A DNA stretch of 64,000 nt, taken from NCBI RefSeq assembly GCF_023375815.1, contig NZ_CP067412.1, forward strand, positions 248,001 through 312,000, written 5' to 3'. This DNA comes from Pseudomonas sp. HS6. Lineage in GTDB: Bacteria; Pseudomonadota; Gammaproteobacteria; Pseudomonadales; Pseudomonadaceae. Within the stretch, counting starts at the first letter, position 1; every line of letters begins with the position of its first letter. The position numbers and the translations under genes were made by a program. The notes under the pieces were generated by a model, which ran no database searches, was not told where the DNA came from, and worked only from the letters and a program-made list of their open reading frames with translations. Shown here one piece after another: positions 19,057-28,487 of this stretch.

Positions 19057-19410
19057 GTGACAGACCCGATACAAGCCTGCGAAAACGATCCGCAAATCCG
19101 ACGCACGGCACTCTACTCGACCCTTGCCCAGGTACCTGAGGGCAAGGTCGTCAGCTATGGTCAGTTGGCCGAACTGGCCGGGTTGGGGCGCGCCGCCCGC
19201 TGGGTCGGCCGTACCTTGAGCCAGCTGCCCGGCGACACAAAGCTGCCCTGGCACCGGGTACTCGGTGCCGGCGGTCGGATCAGCCTGCCGGTTGGCAGCC
19301 CTTCGGGGGATGAGCAGCGGGCACGATTGCGTATGGAGGGCGTTACGATCCTGAACAATCGTGTGGATATTCGGCGCCATGGCTGGCGTCCGGTAGAGCA
19401 CAGCGGTTAG
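19057..19410 (+). CDS. Alkyltransferase-like protein (MGMT DNA-binding domain, no catalytic Cys)
   Basis: 117 residues from the GTG at 19057, which has AGGAAC eight bases upstream; an ATG at 19027 would add ten residues without a ribosome binding site. The fold is the C-terminal DNA-binding domain of O6-alkylguanine transferases (VPEGKVVSYGQLAELAG, RAARWVGRTL). The active-site PCHRV is PWHRV, so it cannot accept alkyl groups. Such ATL proteins bind O6-alkylguanine and hand it to nucleotide excision repair. It stands alone upstream of ampG. Confidence 0.9.
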   Translation: MTDPIQACENDPQIRRTALYSTLAQVPEGKVVSYGQLAELAGLGRAARWVGRTLSQLPGDTKLPWHRVLGAGGRISLPVGSPSGDEQRARLRMEGVTILNNRVDIRRHGWRPVEHSG

Positions 19411-19453
19411 AGTGCGCGCTTTGTTTTCGCAATCTTGAGGCAGACTTCAGCCC

Positions 19454-21013
19454 ATGCCCCGTAAAACCTGGCGCGCCGCGCTCGCCGCCTATGCCAGTCC
19501 TTCGACGCTCGTGCTGTTGTTGCTGGGTTTCGCCGCCGGCCTGCCGTACATGCTGGTGTTCTCGACACTTTCGGTCTGGCTGCGTGAAGCCGGTGTGGCC
19601 CGCGAGACGATCGGCTATGCCAGCCTGATCGGTCTGGCTTATGCCTTCAAATGGGTCTGGTCACCGCTGCTCGATCAATGGCGCCTGCCATTGCTCGGCA
19701 AGCTGGGTCGACGCCGTTCGTGGCTGGTGCTTTCGCAATCGCTGGTGATCCTCGGCTTGATCGGCATGGGCTTCTGCGACCCGCAGAAACACCTGTCCTG
19801 GCTGATCGCCATCGCCGTGATCGTCGCCTTCGCCTCCGCCACCCAGGACATCGCTGTCGACGCCTATCGCCTGGAAATCGCCGAAGACAACCGCCAGGCC
19901 GCACTGGCCGCCAGTTATATGTCCGGCTATCGGGTCGCTGCCCTGCTCGCGACCGCTGGCGCCTTGTTCTTCGCCGAAGGCTTCGGCTCCACCGGGTTCA
20001 ACTATCAGCATTCCGCCTGGACCGGCACCTACGTGCTGTTCGGTGCATTGATGATCCCTGCCCTGCTCACAACCTTCCTGATGCGTGAACCGCCAGTACC
20101 GCTGCGCACCCAATTGCAGGCCGGACGCTATACCTTCATGCATCAACTGATGTCGGTGTTCGTGCTGATCGTCCTGCTGGTCTCTGTACCGGCCATGTTC
20201 ACCCAGCTCTACAACACCGATTTCGCCAGCGTGCTGTTCGGCACCATGAGCCCGCTGGACCTGCTGCTGGAAGACCGGGCCTTCCTGCGCGCCATCCTCT
20301 ATACCCTGCTCACCGGCCTGTGCCTCTCGACCATGGGCCGCCGTGGACTGGCGCCGGTACTGACCCCGGTCAACGACTTCATCCTGCGCTACCGCTGGCA
20401 AGCACTGCTGTTGCTGGGCTTGATCGCGACTTATCGGATGTCGGATACGGTCATGGGCGTGATGGCCAACGTGTTCTATATCGACCAGGGCTTCACCAAG
20501 GACCAGATCGCCAGCGTCAGCAAGATCTTCGGCCTGATCATGACGCTGGTCGGTGCCGGCATGGGCGGCCTGTTGATCGTGCGCTTCGGCATCCTGCCGA
20601 TCCTGTTCATTGGCGGCGCGGCATCGGCAGGCACCAACCTGTTGTTCGTGATGCTGGCCGACATGGGCCCGAATCTGAAGATGTTGATCGTGACCATCTC
20701 CCTAGACAACTTCAGCTCGGGCATGGCCACTTCGGCGTTTGTCGCTTATCTGTCCAGCCTGACGAACCTGAAGTTCTCCGCCACCCAGTACGCCTTGCTC
20801 AGCTCGATCATGCTGCTGCTGCCTCGCCTCATCGGCGGCTACTCCGGGGTGATGGTAGAGAAGTTCGGCTATCACAACTTCTTCATGATCACCGCGCTGC
20901 TCGGTGTACCGACCCTGGTGCTGATCGCTCTGCACTGGTTCCAGGAGAGCCGCCGCGAAGGCCCGACGCCGACACCGGAACCCGTACCGACGCCGGTCGC
21001 CGAAGAGTCGTAA
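19454..21013 (+). CDS. ampG: AmpG family muropeptide MFS transporter
   Basis: 519 residues with about a dozen hydrophobic segments; [23 protein letters not shown] and [14 protein letters not shown] are AmpG signatures, followed by [13 protein letters not shown]. AmpG imports GlcNAc-anhydroMurNAc peptides from the periplasm for cell-wall recycling and thereby feeds AmpR-controlled beta-lactamase induction. The C-terminus is a Pro/Thr-rich tail. No ampC or ampR is in the window. Confidence 0.9.
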   Translation: MPRKTWRAALAAYASPSTLVLLLLGFAAGLPYMLVFSTLSVWLREAGVARETIGYASLIGLAYAFKWVWSPLLDQWRLPLLGKLGRRRSWLVLSQSLVILGLIGMGFCDPQKHLSWLIAIAVIVAFASATQDIAVDAYRLEIAEDNRQAALAASYMSGYRVAALLATAGALFFAEGFGSTGFNYQHSAWTGTYVLFGALMIPALLTTFLMREPPVPLRTQLQAGRYTFMHQLMSVFVLIVLLVSVPAMFTQLYNTDFASVLFGTMSPLDLLLEDRAFLRAILYTLLTGLCLSTMGRRGLAPVLTPVNDFILRYRWQALLLLGLIATYRMSDTVMGVMANVFYIDQGFTKDQIASVSKIFGLIMTLVGAGMGGLLIVRFGILPILFIGGAASAGTNLLFVMLADMGPNLKMLIVTISLDNFSSGMATSAFVAYLSSLTNLKFSATQYALLSSIMLLLPRLIGGYSGVMVEKFGYHNFFMITALLGVPTLVLIALHWFQESRREGPTPTPEPVPTPVAEES

Positions 21014-21128
21014 GACATCTCGCACCCCGCGGGAGGGTTCCCGCCGGGCCTGCACTTCTGTACGTCGGCAGCTCTCGCCGGTACACTGCTCCGTCATTTC
21101 CAGTCATAGCAACCGACAACGGCCAACC

Positions 21129-22844
21129 ATGCGCACCAGTCAATTTTTGCTCGCCACACAGAAAGAAACGCCTTCCGACGCGGTCGTGATCAGCCATCAG
21201 CTGATGCTGCGCGCCGGCATGATCCGCAAACTCGCCTCGGGCCTGTACACCTGGCTGCCGATGGGCTTGCGGGTAATGCGCAAGGTAGAAGCCATCGTTC
21301 GCGAAGAGATGAACGCCGCCGGCTCTCTGGAAGTGTTGATGCCGAGCACCCAACCGGCCGAGCTGTGGCAGGAATCGGGTCGCTGGGAAGAATACGGCCC
21401 TGAGTTGCTGCGCTTCAAAGACCGTCATGGTCGCGATTTCTGCGCGGGCCCGACCCACGAAGAAGTGATCACCGATCTGATGCGCAACGAGTTGAGCAGC
21501 TACAAGCAGCTGCCAATCAACCTGTACCAGATCCAGACCAAGTTCCGTGACGAAATCCGCCCACGCTTCGGTTTGATGCGCGGCCGTGAATTCATCATGA
21601 AGGACGCTTACTCGTTCCACGCCGATCAGGCGTCGCTGCAGGTCACCTATGACCGCATGCACGAGGCGTACTGCAACGTGTTCACACGTCTTGGCCTGAA
21701 ATTCCGTCCGGTTGAAGCCGACAACGGCTCCATCGGTGGTGCCGGTTCCCACGAATTCCACGTGCTGGCCGAGTCCGGTGAAGACGATATCGTTTTCAGC
21801 AACGGCTCCGACTACGCGGCGAACATCGAGAAAGCCGAAGCCGTACCGCGTGAAACTTCCCGCGCTGCGCCGGCCGAAGAGCTGCGCCTGGTCGACACCC
21901 CGGACACCAAGACCATCGCGGCCCTGGTGGAGAAATTCAATCTGCCGATTGAAAAGACCATCAAGACCCTGATCGTGCATGCCGAAGAAGAAGGCAAGCT
22001 GATCGCCCTGGTCATCCGTGGCGACCACGAACTGAACGAAATCAAGGCTGCCCAGCAACCTGGCGTCGCCAGCCCGCTGGTCATGGCATCCGATGCAGAG
22101 CTGCGTGACGCCATCGGCGCCGGCGCCGGCTCCCTCGGCCCGCTGAACCTGCCGCTGCCAATCATCATCGACCGCTCGGTCGAGCTGATGAGCGACTTCG
22201 GCATCGGTGCCAACATCGACGACAAGCACTACTTCGGCGTGAACTGGGAGCGTGATCTGCCGGTTCCGGCCGTGGCCGACCTGCGCAACGTCGTGGCCGG
22301 CGACCCGAGCCCGGACGGCAAAGGGACCCTGGCCATCGCACGCGGCATCGAAGTCGGGCACATCTTCCAGCTGGGCAACAAGTACAGCCAGGCGATGAAG
22401 TGCGAAGTGCTGGGCGATAACGGCAAGCCTGTGACCCTGGAAATGGGTTGCTACGGCATTGGCGTTTCCCGCGTTGTGGCTGCAGCCATCGAGCAGAACA
22501 ACGACGAAAACGGCATCATCTGGAGCGACACCCTGGCGCCGTTCCAGATCGCCCTGGTACCACTGCGCTATGAAACCGAGCTGGTGCGTGAAGCCACCGA
22601 CAAGCTGTACGCGGAACTCACCGCGGCCGGCTTCGAAGTGCTGTTGGACGATCGTGACAAGAAAACCAGCCCGGGCATCAAGTTCGCGGACATGGAGCTG
22701 ATCGGCATTCCACACCGGATCGTAGTCAGTGACCGCGGCCTCGCCGAAGGCAACCTGGAATACAAGAGCCGTACCGAAGGCCAGGCGCAAGCGCTGCCGG
22801 TTGCCGACGTGCTGTCCTTCCTTCAGGCCCGTATCCGCCGCTGA
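21129..22844 (+). CDS. proS: Prolyl-tRNA synthetase
   Basis: 571 residues, class II aminoacyl-tRNA synthetase of the bacterial ProS type. Motif 1 region [17 protein letters not shown], motif 2 [19 protein letters not shown] and motif 3 [13 protein letters not shown] are present, with the YbaK-like editing insertion between motifs 2 and 3 (roughly residues 250-390) and the C-terminal anticodon-binding domain ([18 protein letters not shown]). Cytoplasmic and essential. The next gene follows within 20 nt. Confidence 0.97.
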   Translation: MRTSQFLLATQKETPSDAVVISHQLMLRAGMIRKLASGLYTWLPMGLRVMRKVEAIVREEMNAAGSLEVLMPSTQPAELWQESGRWEEYGPELLRFKDRHGRDFCAGPTHEEVITDLMRNELSSYKQLPINLYQIQTKFRDEIRPRFGLMRGREFIMKDAYSFHADQASLQVTYDRMHEAYCNVFTRLGLKFRPVEADNGSIGGAGSHEFHVLAESGEDDIVFSNGSDYAANIEKAEAVPRETSRAAPAEELRLVDTPDTKTIAALVEKFNLPIEKTIKTLIVHAEEEGKLIALVIRGDHELNEIKAAQQPGVASPLVMASDAELRDAIGAGAGSLGPLNLPLPIIIDRSVELMSDFGIGANIDDKHYFGVNWERDLPVPAVADLRNVVAGDPSPDGKGTLAIARGIEVGHIFQLGNKYSQAMKCEVLGDNGKPVTLEMGCYGIGVSRVVAAAIEQNNDENGIIWSDTLAPFQIALVPLRYETELVREATDKLYAELTAAGFEVLLDDRDKKTSPGIKFADMELIGIPHRIVVSDRGLAEGNLEYKSRTEGQAQALPVADVLSFLQARIRR

Positions 22845-22861
22845 AACCAGATAGAGACGTC

Positions 22862-23815
22862 ATGTTCAAGCGAAACACCTTAGGCCTCGGAGGCGCCACC
22901 CTGTGTGGCGCCCTGCTGGTCAGCGGCTGTGCCAATCACATGTCACAGCGCAGCGAGCACGAAGAGCGGGTCGAGCGAAAGTTGCTCGATCACAGCCTGC
23001 AGATCGATGTCGGTGAGCCTAAGGTGCTTGAGCTGCCGCAACGACGCGTGAAGATCAACGAGCAGAAAACCTTCGAAGTCACCGAGTTCGAAGTCACCCG
23101 TCGTTATGACCGCTACACGCCTTACCAACCCTGGCGCGAAATCTACGAGATCCCACTGGGTGCAGTAGCGGTGGTGGCCGGCGTCGGCGCCAACGTGGTC
23201 AATGTGTTCGCCCTCGGCACCCTGCCGGACAGCGTGACCAAGGACTGGCTGAGCTACGGATTCGCCGGGCTCAACCCGTTCATGAACGTGCAGTCCCACG
23301 GTCGTGCGCAGCAAAACCTGGCGGGAATCGATGAAGTCCAGCGCGACAAGCGCATGGAGTATTCGAGCCTGCCATGGAGCGAGCGTCCGGTGCAGGTCAA
23401 GGCTGGCAAGCAGTCTTTCGACATGACCACCGACCGTAACGGCGTGCTGCGATTGAACCTGCTGGACAGTCCGTTTGCCGAAAACGATCTGAATCACGTG
23501 GGCAAACTGCAAATCAGCGTCGAAGACGCCAAGGACGACGTGCATTCCGACTCGTCCCTGACGATCAGCAGTCACCTGCGTGGCAAATTGCTGGAAGCAC
23601 ACGGGCTGATTTACGATGATCTGGAAGACGACGAAGTGAGCCAGTGGGTTCACCGGGTCAAGCGCCTGTCGGAACTGGGTCTGGAAGAAGAAGCCAGTGA
23701 GCTGGAGCAAAGCCTGATCGAGCTGACGCGTAACGATCCCGAGTTGCAGGCTGAGTTTCTCAAGTCTCTGACCAAGGATGCCGGGCGATTGGTGGCGGAT
23801 CCAGGTCCTAACTGA
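22862..23815 (+). CDS. Hypothetical lipoprotein downstream of proS
   Basis: 317 residues. The signal sequence ends in LLVSGC, a lipobox. A middle hydrophobic segment (GAVAVVAGVGANVVNVFALG) could be a membrane or buried segment. The C-terminal third is acidic and helical (DLEDDEVSQWVHRVKRL...). A homologous gene follows proS in other pseudomonads, but I know of no assigned function. It shares a transcript with proS by spacing and is followed by a terminator. Confidence 0.85.
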   Translation: MFKRNTLGLGGATLCGALLVSGCANHMSQRSEHEERVERKLLDHSLQIDVGEPKVLELPQRRVKINEQKTFEVTEFEVTRRYDRYTPYQPWREIYEIPLGAVAVVAGVGANVVNVFALGTLPDSVTKDWLSYGFAGLNPFMNVQSHGRAQQNLAGIDEVQRDKRMEYSSLPWSERPVQVKAGKQSFDMTTDRNGVLRLNLLDSPFAENDLNHVGKLQISVEDAKDDVHSDSSLTISSHLRGKLLEAHGLIYDDLEDDEVSQWVHRVKRLSELGLEEEASELEQSLIELTRNDPELQAEFLKSLTKDAGRLVADPGPN

Positions 23816-23830
23816 AAGCTGCTTTATAGG

Positions 23831-23856
23831 AGCCCGAACCTGTTTCGGGCTTTTTT
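23831..23856 (+). terminator. Intrinsic terminator of the proS-lipoprotein unit
   Basis: GCCCGAA-CCTGT-TTCGGGC followed by TTTTTT. Confidence 0.88.
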
Positions 23857-23863
23857 ATGCGCC

Positions 23864-24925
23864 CTACCGATCAAACAACTCCATCTGTTCAAAACCGCCG
23901 CGCAAATCCTCCAGCCGCACGCCCACCCCCAGCAACCGCACCGGTTTGCCACCCCGATTGAACGCCTGCGTCAGCATCAACTGATAACTGCCCAGATCCC
24001 GCCCTGCCCCGGCCTGTTCCAGTGTGGTCTGGGTAAAGTCGTGAAACTTCACTTTGACGAACGGCTTGCCCGGGCGGTAGCTGCTGTCGATCCGCGCCAT
24101 GCGGGTTTTCAGGGTTTCCAGCAGTTCAGGGAGCTTGTCCAGGCAACTGCGCAGATCCGGCAGGTCCACGTCGTAGGTGTTTTCGACACTGATCGACTGA
24201 CGACGACTGTCGTTATGCACCTGACGGTCATCTATCCCACGCGCCAGGCTCCACATCCGCTCGCCAAAACTGCCGAATTCACGCACCAGCGCCAATTTGT
24301 CCCACTCACGCAGTTGCAGGCAGTCGTTGATACCGAGCTTGCCCAGCTTGTCGGCAGTGACTTTGCCGACACCGTGCAACTTGCTCACCGGCAGACCGCT
24401 GACGAAGTCTTCGACCTGGTCAGGGGTGATGACAAACAGGCCGTTGGGTTTTTTCCAGTCGCTGGCGATCTTGGCCAGAAACTTGTTCGGCGCGACGCCG
24501 GCCGAGACCGTAATGTGCAATTGATTGGAAACCCGGCGCCGAATGTCCTGGGCGATTCGCGTGGCGCTGCCACCGAAATGCGCGCTGTCCGAGACATCGA
24601 GGTAGGCCTCGTCCAGTGACAGCGGCTCGATCAGGTCGGTGTAATCGCGAAAGATCGTGTGTATTTCCTTCGATGCCTCACGGTAAGCATCCATTCGCGG
24701 CTTGACGATGGTCAGGTCCGGGCACAGTTTCAAGGCATGCCCGGAAGACATCGCCGAACGTACGCCGTATGCCCTCGCCTCATAATTGCAGGTGGCGATC
24801 ACCCCCCGCCGGTCCGCTGAACCACCCACCGCCAACGGCTTGCCGGCCAGACGCGGATCGTCCCGCATCTCGATGGCGGCGTAGAAACAGTCACAGTCGA
24901 CGTGGATGATTTTTCGCTGAGTCAT
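23864..24925 (-). CDS. dinB: DNA polymerase IV
   Basis: 353 residues, Y-family polymerase. IIHVDCDCFYAAIEMRDDP holds the first catalytic acidic residue; SLDEAYLDVSD holds the catalytic Asp-Glu pair; GVAPNKFLAKIASDWKKPNG and the LHGVGKVTADKL helix-hairpin-helix follow. The C-terminal end QMELFDR is a beta-clamp binding-like tail. It performs translesion synthesis. A LexA box lies about 50 nt upstream, so SOS induction is expected. Confidence 0.96.
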   Translation of the reverse strand: MTQRKIIHVDCDCFYAAIEMRDDPRLAGKPLAVGGSADRRGVIATCNYEARAYGVRSAMSSGHALKLCPDLTIVKPRMDAYREASKEIHTIFRDYTDLIEPLSLDEAYLDVSDSAHFGGSATRIAQDIRRRVSNQLHITVSAGVAPNKFLAKIASDWKKPNGLFVITPDQVEDFVSGLPVSKLHGVGKVTADKLGKLGINDCLQLREWDKLALVREFGSFGERMWSLARGIDDRQVHNDSRRQSISVENTYDVDLPDLRSCLDKLPELLETLKTRMARIDSSYRPGKPFVKVKFHDFTQTTLEQAGAGRDLGSYQLMLTQAFNRGGKPVRLLGVGVRLEDLRGGFEQMELFDR

Positions 24926-24974
24926 GGCAGAAAAGGAAATATGGCAAGCCGGAACGGCAGTATCTCACTGGCAC

Positions 24975-24990
24975 CTGTATATAGCACCAG
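24975..24990 (-). promoter_or_regulatory. LexA (SOS) box upstream of dinB
   Basis: CTGTATATAGCACCAG on the plus strand fits CTG-N10-CAG with the TATATA core of gamma-proteobacterial LexA sites. It sits 50 nt before the dinB ATG, in the divergent promoter region. Confidence 0.85.
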
Positions 24991-25164
24991 TGGTATGAAG
25001 GTTCTTTTCCATTGGTAGGAAACTTCCTTTGAATTTATTTTCTCAATCGAAATCGACCTGCCAATAGAGCTGAAACCCTTGCCCCGCCTGACCTGCGACC
25101 CCGCCAGCCTTCCCTGAAAATCGCTAACCAATTGAACCAGAACAGATTTTATCCAGATTCAAGG

Positions 25165-25192
25165 TTGACACCCCGGCGTTCCTCTGTAGAAT
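25165..25192 (+). promoter_or_regulatory. Sigma-70 promoter of tRNA-fMet copy 1
   Basis: TTGACA and TAGAAT separated by 16 nt; the tRNA starts 14 nt after the -10 element. Confidence 0.85.
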
Positions 25193-25205
25193 GCCGACAC
25201 ACAGA

Positions 25206-25282
<77 letters not shown>

Positions 25283-25288
25283 AACATC

Positions 25289-25320
25289 AAAAAAGGCTAC
25301 TCGAAAGAGTGGCCTTTTTT
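25289..25320 (+). terminator. Terminator of tRNA-fMet copy 1
   Basis: AAAAAAGGC-TACTC-GAAA-GAGTG-GCCTTTTTT directly after the CCA end. Confidence 0.85.
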
Positions 25321-25450
25321 GTGCGCGTCTGTTTTTCATTCAGGCATCCTCCGGGCCAAACAGGAATCCTTTGCAATTCCGATACTTACCGCCCTCCCGC
25401 GACGGATTGACGCGTTTTCACGCTTATTTGACCCTTCGCAGCATTAACGG

Positions 25451-25478
25451 TTGACACCCCGCCGTTCGCCTGTAGAAT
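25451..25478 (+). promoter_or_regulatory. Sigma-70 promoter of tRNA-fMet copy 2
   Basis: TTGACA and TAGAAT with a 16-nt spacer, as in copy 1, with the same flanking GACACCCC and GAATGCCG. Confidence 0.85.
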
Positions 25479-25491
25479 GCCGCCACACAGA

Positions 25492-25568
<77 letters not shown>

Positions 25569-25574
25569 AACATC

Positions 25575-25606
25575 AAAAAAGGCTGCTCGAAAGAGTGGCC
25601 TTTTTT
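25575..25606 (+). terminator. Terminator of tRNA-fMet copy 2
   Basis: Same hairpin and T-run as after copy 1, with one base difference in the stem (GCTGCTC for GCTACTC). Confidence 0.85.
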
Positions 25607-25847
25607 GTATCTGTTGAAAAAGTCCTTTCGCAACAATGATCTGTCACTGTGCAGTGAACCGTTCAGGATCTTCAGACCTGCCAACTTGCGACTATGCTTG
25701 AGTCGCAGGCAAGACGTCTGCAATCCAAGACCTGCCCTCGCCGATACCCGACGAGAGGCGTAGTATTTTGTGATTATTTTTTTCTACAGGGATTGGTAAC
25801 TTGGCTGGATACCCCCATCCTGTCGCGCACAATCCAAGAGGTGATTG

Positions 25848-28487
25848 ATGCGCGCCAACTCGTCTGATCCACAAGACACCCTCACCGTGAATCCACCGAT
25901 CAAGCCTGAGCGCATGCGCCTGCTGGATCGAATCAGCAAATACCGGCAGCCGATTGGTCTGGCGGTCACTTTGCTGCTGTTCGCTATCGCACTGATTGCC
26001 TGTCGCCATCTGCTCAGCGAACTCGACCTCTATGCCTTGCACGACTCGATTCTCGATGTACCGAAGCCCGCCCTGCTTGGCGCTTTCGGCGCGACCGTTG
26101 TCGGCTTCATCATTCTGCTGGGCTACGAATGGTCGGCCAGTCGCTATGCCGGCGTGACCATTCCGCCGCGCACGCTTGCTCTCGGCGGCTTCACGGCGTT
26201 CGCGATCGGCAACGCCATCGGCCTGTCGATGCTGTCCGGCGGTTCGGTGCGTTACCGTTTATATGCACGACTTGGCCTGGGCGCTTCGGAAGTGGCGCAC
26301 ATGACCCTGTTCGCCAGCCTGTCGCTGGGCTGTGCCCTGCCGCCGCTGGCAGCGCTGGCGACCCTGAGTGACCTGCCGGCCGCTTCCCAGGCGCTGGGCT
26401 TGTCCGAGGGTCTGCTGGCCACGATTGCCTCGGCAGTGCTGCTGCTCGGCGCGATTCTGGCCATCGGCATCTACCGTCGACGCCTGCCGGAGCAGCCTTT
26501 GCGTGACAACCTGCTGGTCAAGGTCGGTCGCCGCACCCTGCGCCTGCCGGGTCGACGCCTGACCTTCCTGCAACTGGTCATCACCGCTCTCGACGTGGCC
26601 GCTGCCGCCACCGTGCTCTATCTGCTGCTGCCGGAAGCCCCGCCATTCGGCGCGTTCCTGCTGGTGTATCTGCTGGCCCTGGCTGCCGGTGTTCTCAGCC
26701 ATGTACCGGGTGGGGTCGGCGTCTTCGAAGCCATCCTGCTCGCGGCGTTCGCCGACAAGCTCGGTGCTGCGCCACTGGCCGCCGCCCTGCTGCTATATCG
26801 CATGATCTACGTGGTACTGCCATTGCTGGTGGCCTGCGTATTGCTGCTGATCAACGAAGGTCAGCGCCTGTTCCAGACGCAAACCATGCGAGCTGCCTCC
26901 GGTCTGGCGGCACCGATCCTCGCGGTGCTGGTGTTCCTGTCCGGTGTGGTGCTTTTGTTTTCCGGTGCGACGCCTGAAATCGATACCCGCCTGGAACACA
27001 TCGCTTACCTGATCCCCCATCGCCTGGTCGATGCCTCGCACTTCGGCGCCAGCCTGATCGGCGTGCTGTGCCTGATGCTCGCCCAGGGCTTGCGTCGCCG
27101 ACTGTCTGCGGCGTGGATGCTGACCACCATTCTGTTGCTGGTAGGCGCCCTGCTCTCACTGCTCAAGGGTTTCGACTGGGAAGAAGCTACGCTGATGACC
27201 CTTACTGCGGCGCTGCTGGGGGTGTTCCGTCGTTCTTTCTATCGCCCTAGTCGCCTGACCGAAGTGCCGTTCTCGCCGCTGTATCTGGTGGCGAGCCTGT
27301 GCGTACTCGGTGCTTCGACCTGGCTGTTGCTGTTCGCCTATCAGGACGTGCCGTATAGCCATCAGTTGTGGTGGCAGTTCACCCTCGACGCCGACGCTCC
27401 GCGCGGCCTGCGTTCGTTGCTCGGCGCCGCAGTGCTGTTGCTGGTGATCGCCCTGACCTGGTTGCTGCGCACCGCACGCCCGGTGATTCATCTGCCGACC
27501 CCGGACGAACTGGAGCGCGCCACGAAGATTCTGATGGCCTCCTCGCAACCGGATGGTGGCCTGGCCCTGACCGGTGATAAGGCGTTGCTGTTTCACCCCA
27601 ACGACGAAGCCTTCCTGATGTACGCCCGTCGTGGCCGCAGTCTGGTGGCGCTGTACGACCCGATCGGTCCCGGCCAACAACGGGCGGAAATGATCTGGCA
27701 GTTCCGCGACCTGTGCGACATCCACCACGCCCGTCCCGTGTTCTATCAAGTGCGCGCCGAGAACCTGCCGTACTACATGGACATCGGCCTGACCGCGATC
27801 AAGCTCGGCGAAGAAGCCCGGGTCGACCTGCATCGCTTTGACCTGGAAGCCAAGGGCAAAGAGATGAAGGACCTGCGCTACACCTGGAACCGCGGCACCC
27901 GCGACGGCCTGTCGTTGGAGATCCACGAGCCGGGCCAGGCGCCGATGGATGAGCTCAAGGTGATTTCCGATGCCTGGCTGACCGGCAAGAACGTGCGCGA
28001 GAAAGGCTTCTCCCTCGGCCGTTTCAGCGACGATTACCTGAAGCATTTCCGCATCGCGGTGATTCGCTTCGAAGGCCGTCCGGTGGCGTTCGCCAACCTG
28101 CTCGAGACTTACAGCCATGACCTGGCCAGCCTCGACCTGATGCGCTCGCACCCGGACGCCCCCAAGCTGACCATGGAGTTTCTGATGGTCGGCCTGATTC
28201 AACACTATAAGAGTCACGGATACGCGCGCTTCAGCCTGGGCATGGTGCCGTTGTCGGGGTTGCAACCCCGGCGTGGTGCACCGCTGACCCAGCGTCTGGG
28301 CTCGATGGTTTTCCGCCGTGGTGAGCAGCTGTACAACTTCCAAGGCTTGCGCCGCTTCAAAGACAAGTTCCAGCCTGACTGGGAACCCCGTTATATGGCG
28401 GTGCCCGCCGGACTCGATCCGCTGGTGGCACTGGCCGATACTGCTGCCCTGATCGCGGGCGGCTTGACTGGATTGGTGAAACGCTGA
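25848..28487 (+). CDS. mprF: Bifunctional aminoacyl-phosphatidylglycerol synthase/flippase MprF
   Basis: 879 residues. The N-terminal two thirds are hydrophobic with many membrane segments (flippase part, about residues 40-540). The C-terminal soluble DUF2156 domain (about 550-860) transfers an amino acid from aminoacyl-tRNA to phosphatidylglycerol, with SSQPDGGLALTGDK, RGRSLVALYDPIG and LEFLM-type motifs. The P. aeruginosa homologue makes alanyl-PG; the amino acid used here is inferred, not visible. The stop overlaps the next ATG by one base, coupling it to the hydrolase gene. The product should lower negative surface charge and affect resistance to cationic peptides and acid. Confidence 0.93.
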   Translation: MRANSSDPQDTLTVNPPIKPERMRLLDRISKYRQPIGLAVTLLLFAIALIACRHLLSELDLYALHDSILDVPKPALLGAFGATVVGFIILLGYEWSASRYAGVTIPPRTLALGGFTAFAIGNAIGLSMLSGGSVRYRLYARLGLGASEVAHMTLFASLSLGCALPPLAALATLSDLPAASQALGLSEGLLATIASAVLLLGAILAIGIYRRRLPEQPLRDNLLVKVGRRTLRLPGRRLTFLQLVITALDVAAAATVLYLLLPEAPPFGAFLLVYLLALAAGVLSHVPGGVGVFEAILLAAFADKLGAAPLAAALLLYRMIYVVLPLLVACVLLLINEGQRLFQTQTMRAASGLAAPILAVLVFLSGVVLLFSGATPEIDTRLEHIAYLIPHRLVDASHFGASLIGVLCLMLAQGLRRRLSAAWMLTTILLLVGALLSLLKGFDWEEATLMTLTAALLGVFRRSFYRPSRLTEVPFSPLYLVASLCVLGASTWLLLFAYQDVPYSHQLWWQFTLDADAPRGLRSLLGAAVLLLVIALTWLLRTARPVIHLPTPDELERATKILMASSQPDGGLALTGDKALLFHPNDEAFLMYARRGRSLVALYDPIGPGQQRAEMIWQFRDLCDIHHARPVFYQVRAENLPYYMDIGLTAIKLGEEARVDLHRFDLEAKGKEMKDLRYTWNRGTRDGLSLEIHEPGQAPMDELKVISDAWLTGKNVREKGFSLGRFSDDYLKHFRIAVIRFEGRPVAFANLLETYSHDLASLDLMRSHPDAPKLTMEFLMVGLIQHYKSHGYARFSLGMVPLSGLQPRRGAPLTQRLGSMVFRRGEQLYNFQGLRRFKDKFQPDWEPRYMAVPAGLDPLVALADTAALIAGGLTGLVKR

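Noticed and set aside
20889..22790. 633-codon minus-strand open frame across proS
   Set aside because: Mirror of third-position GC bias in proS; no recognisable domain.
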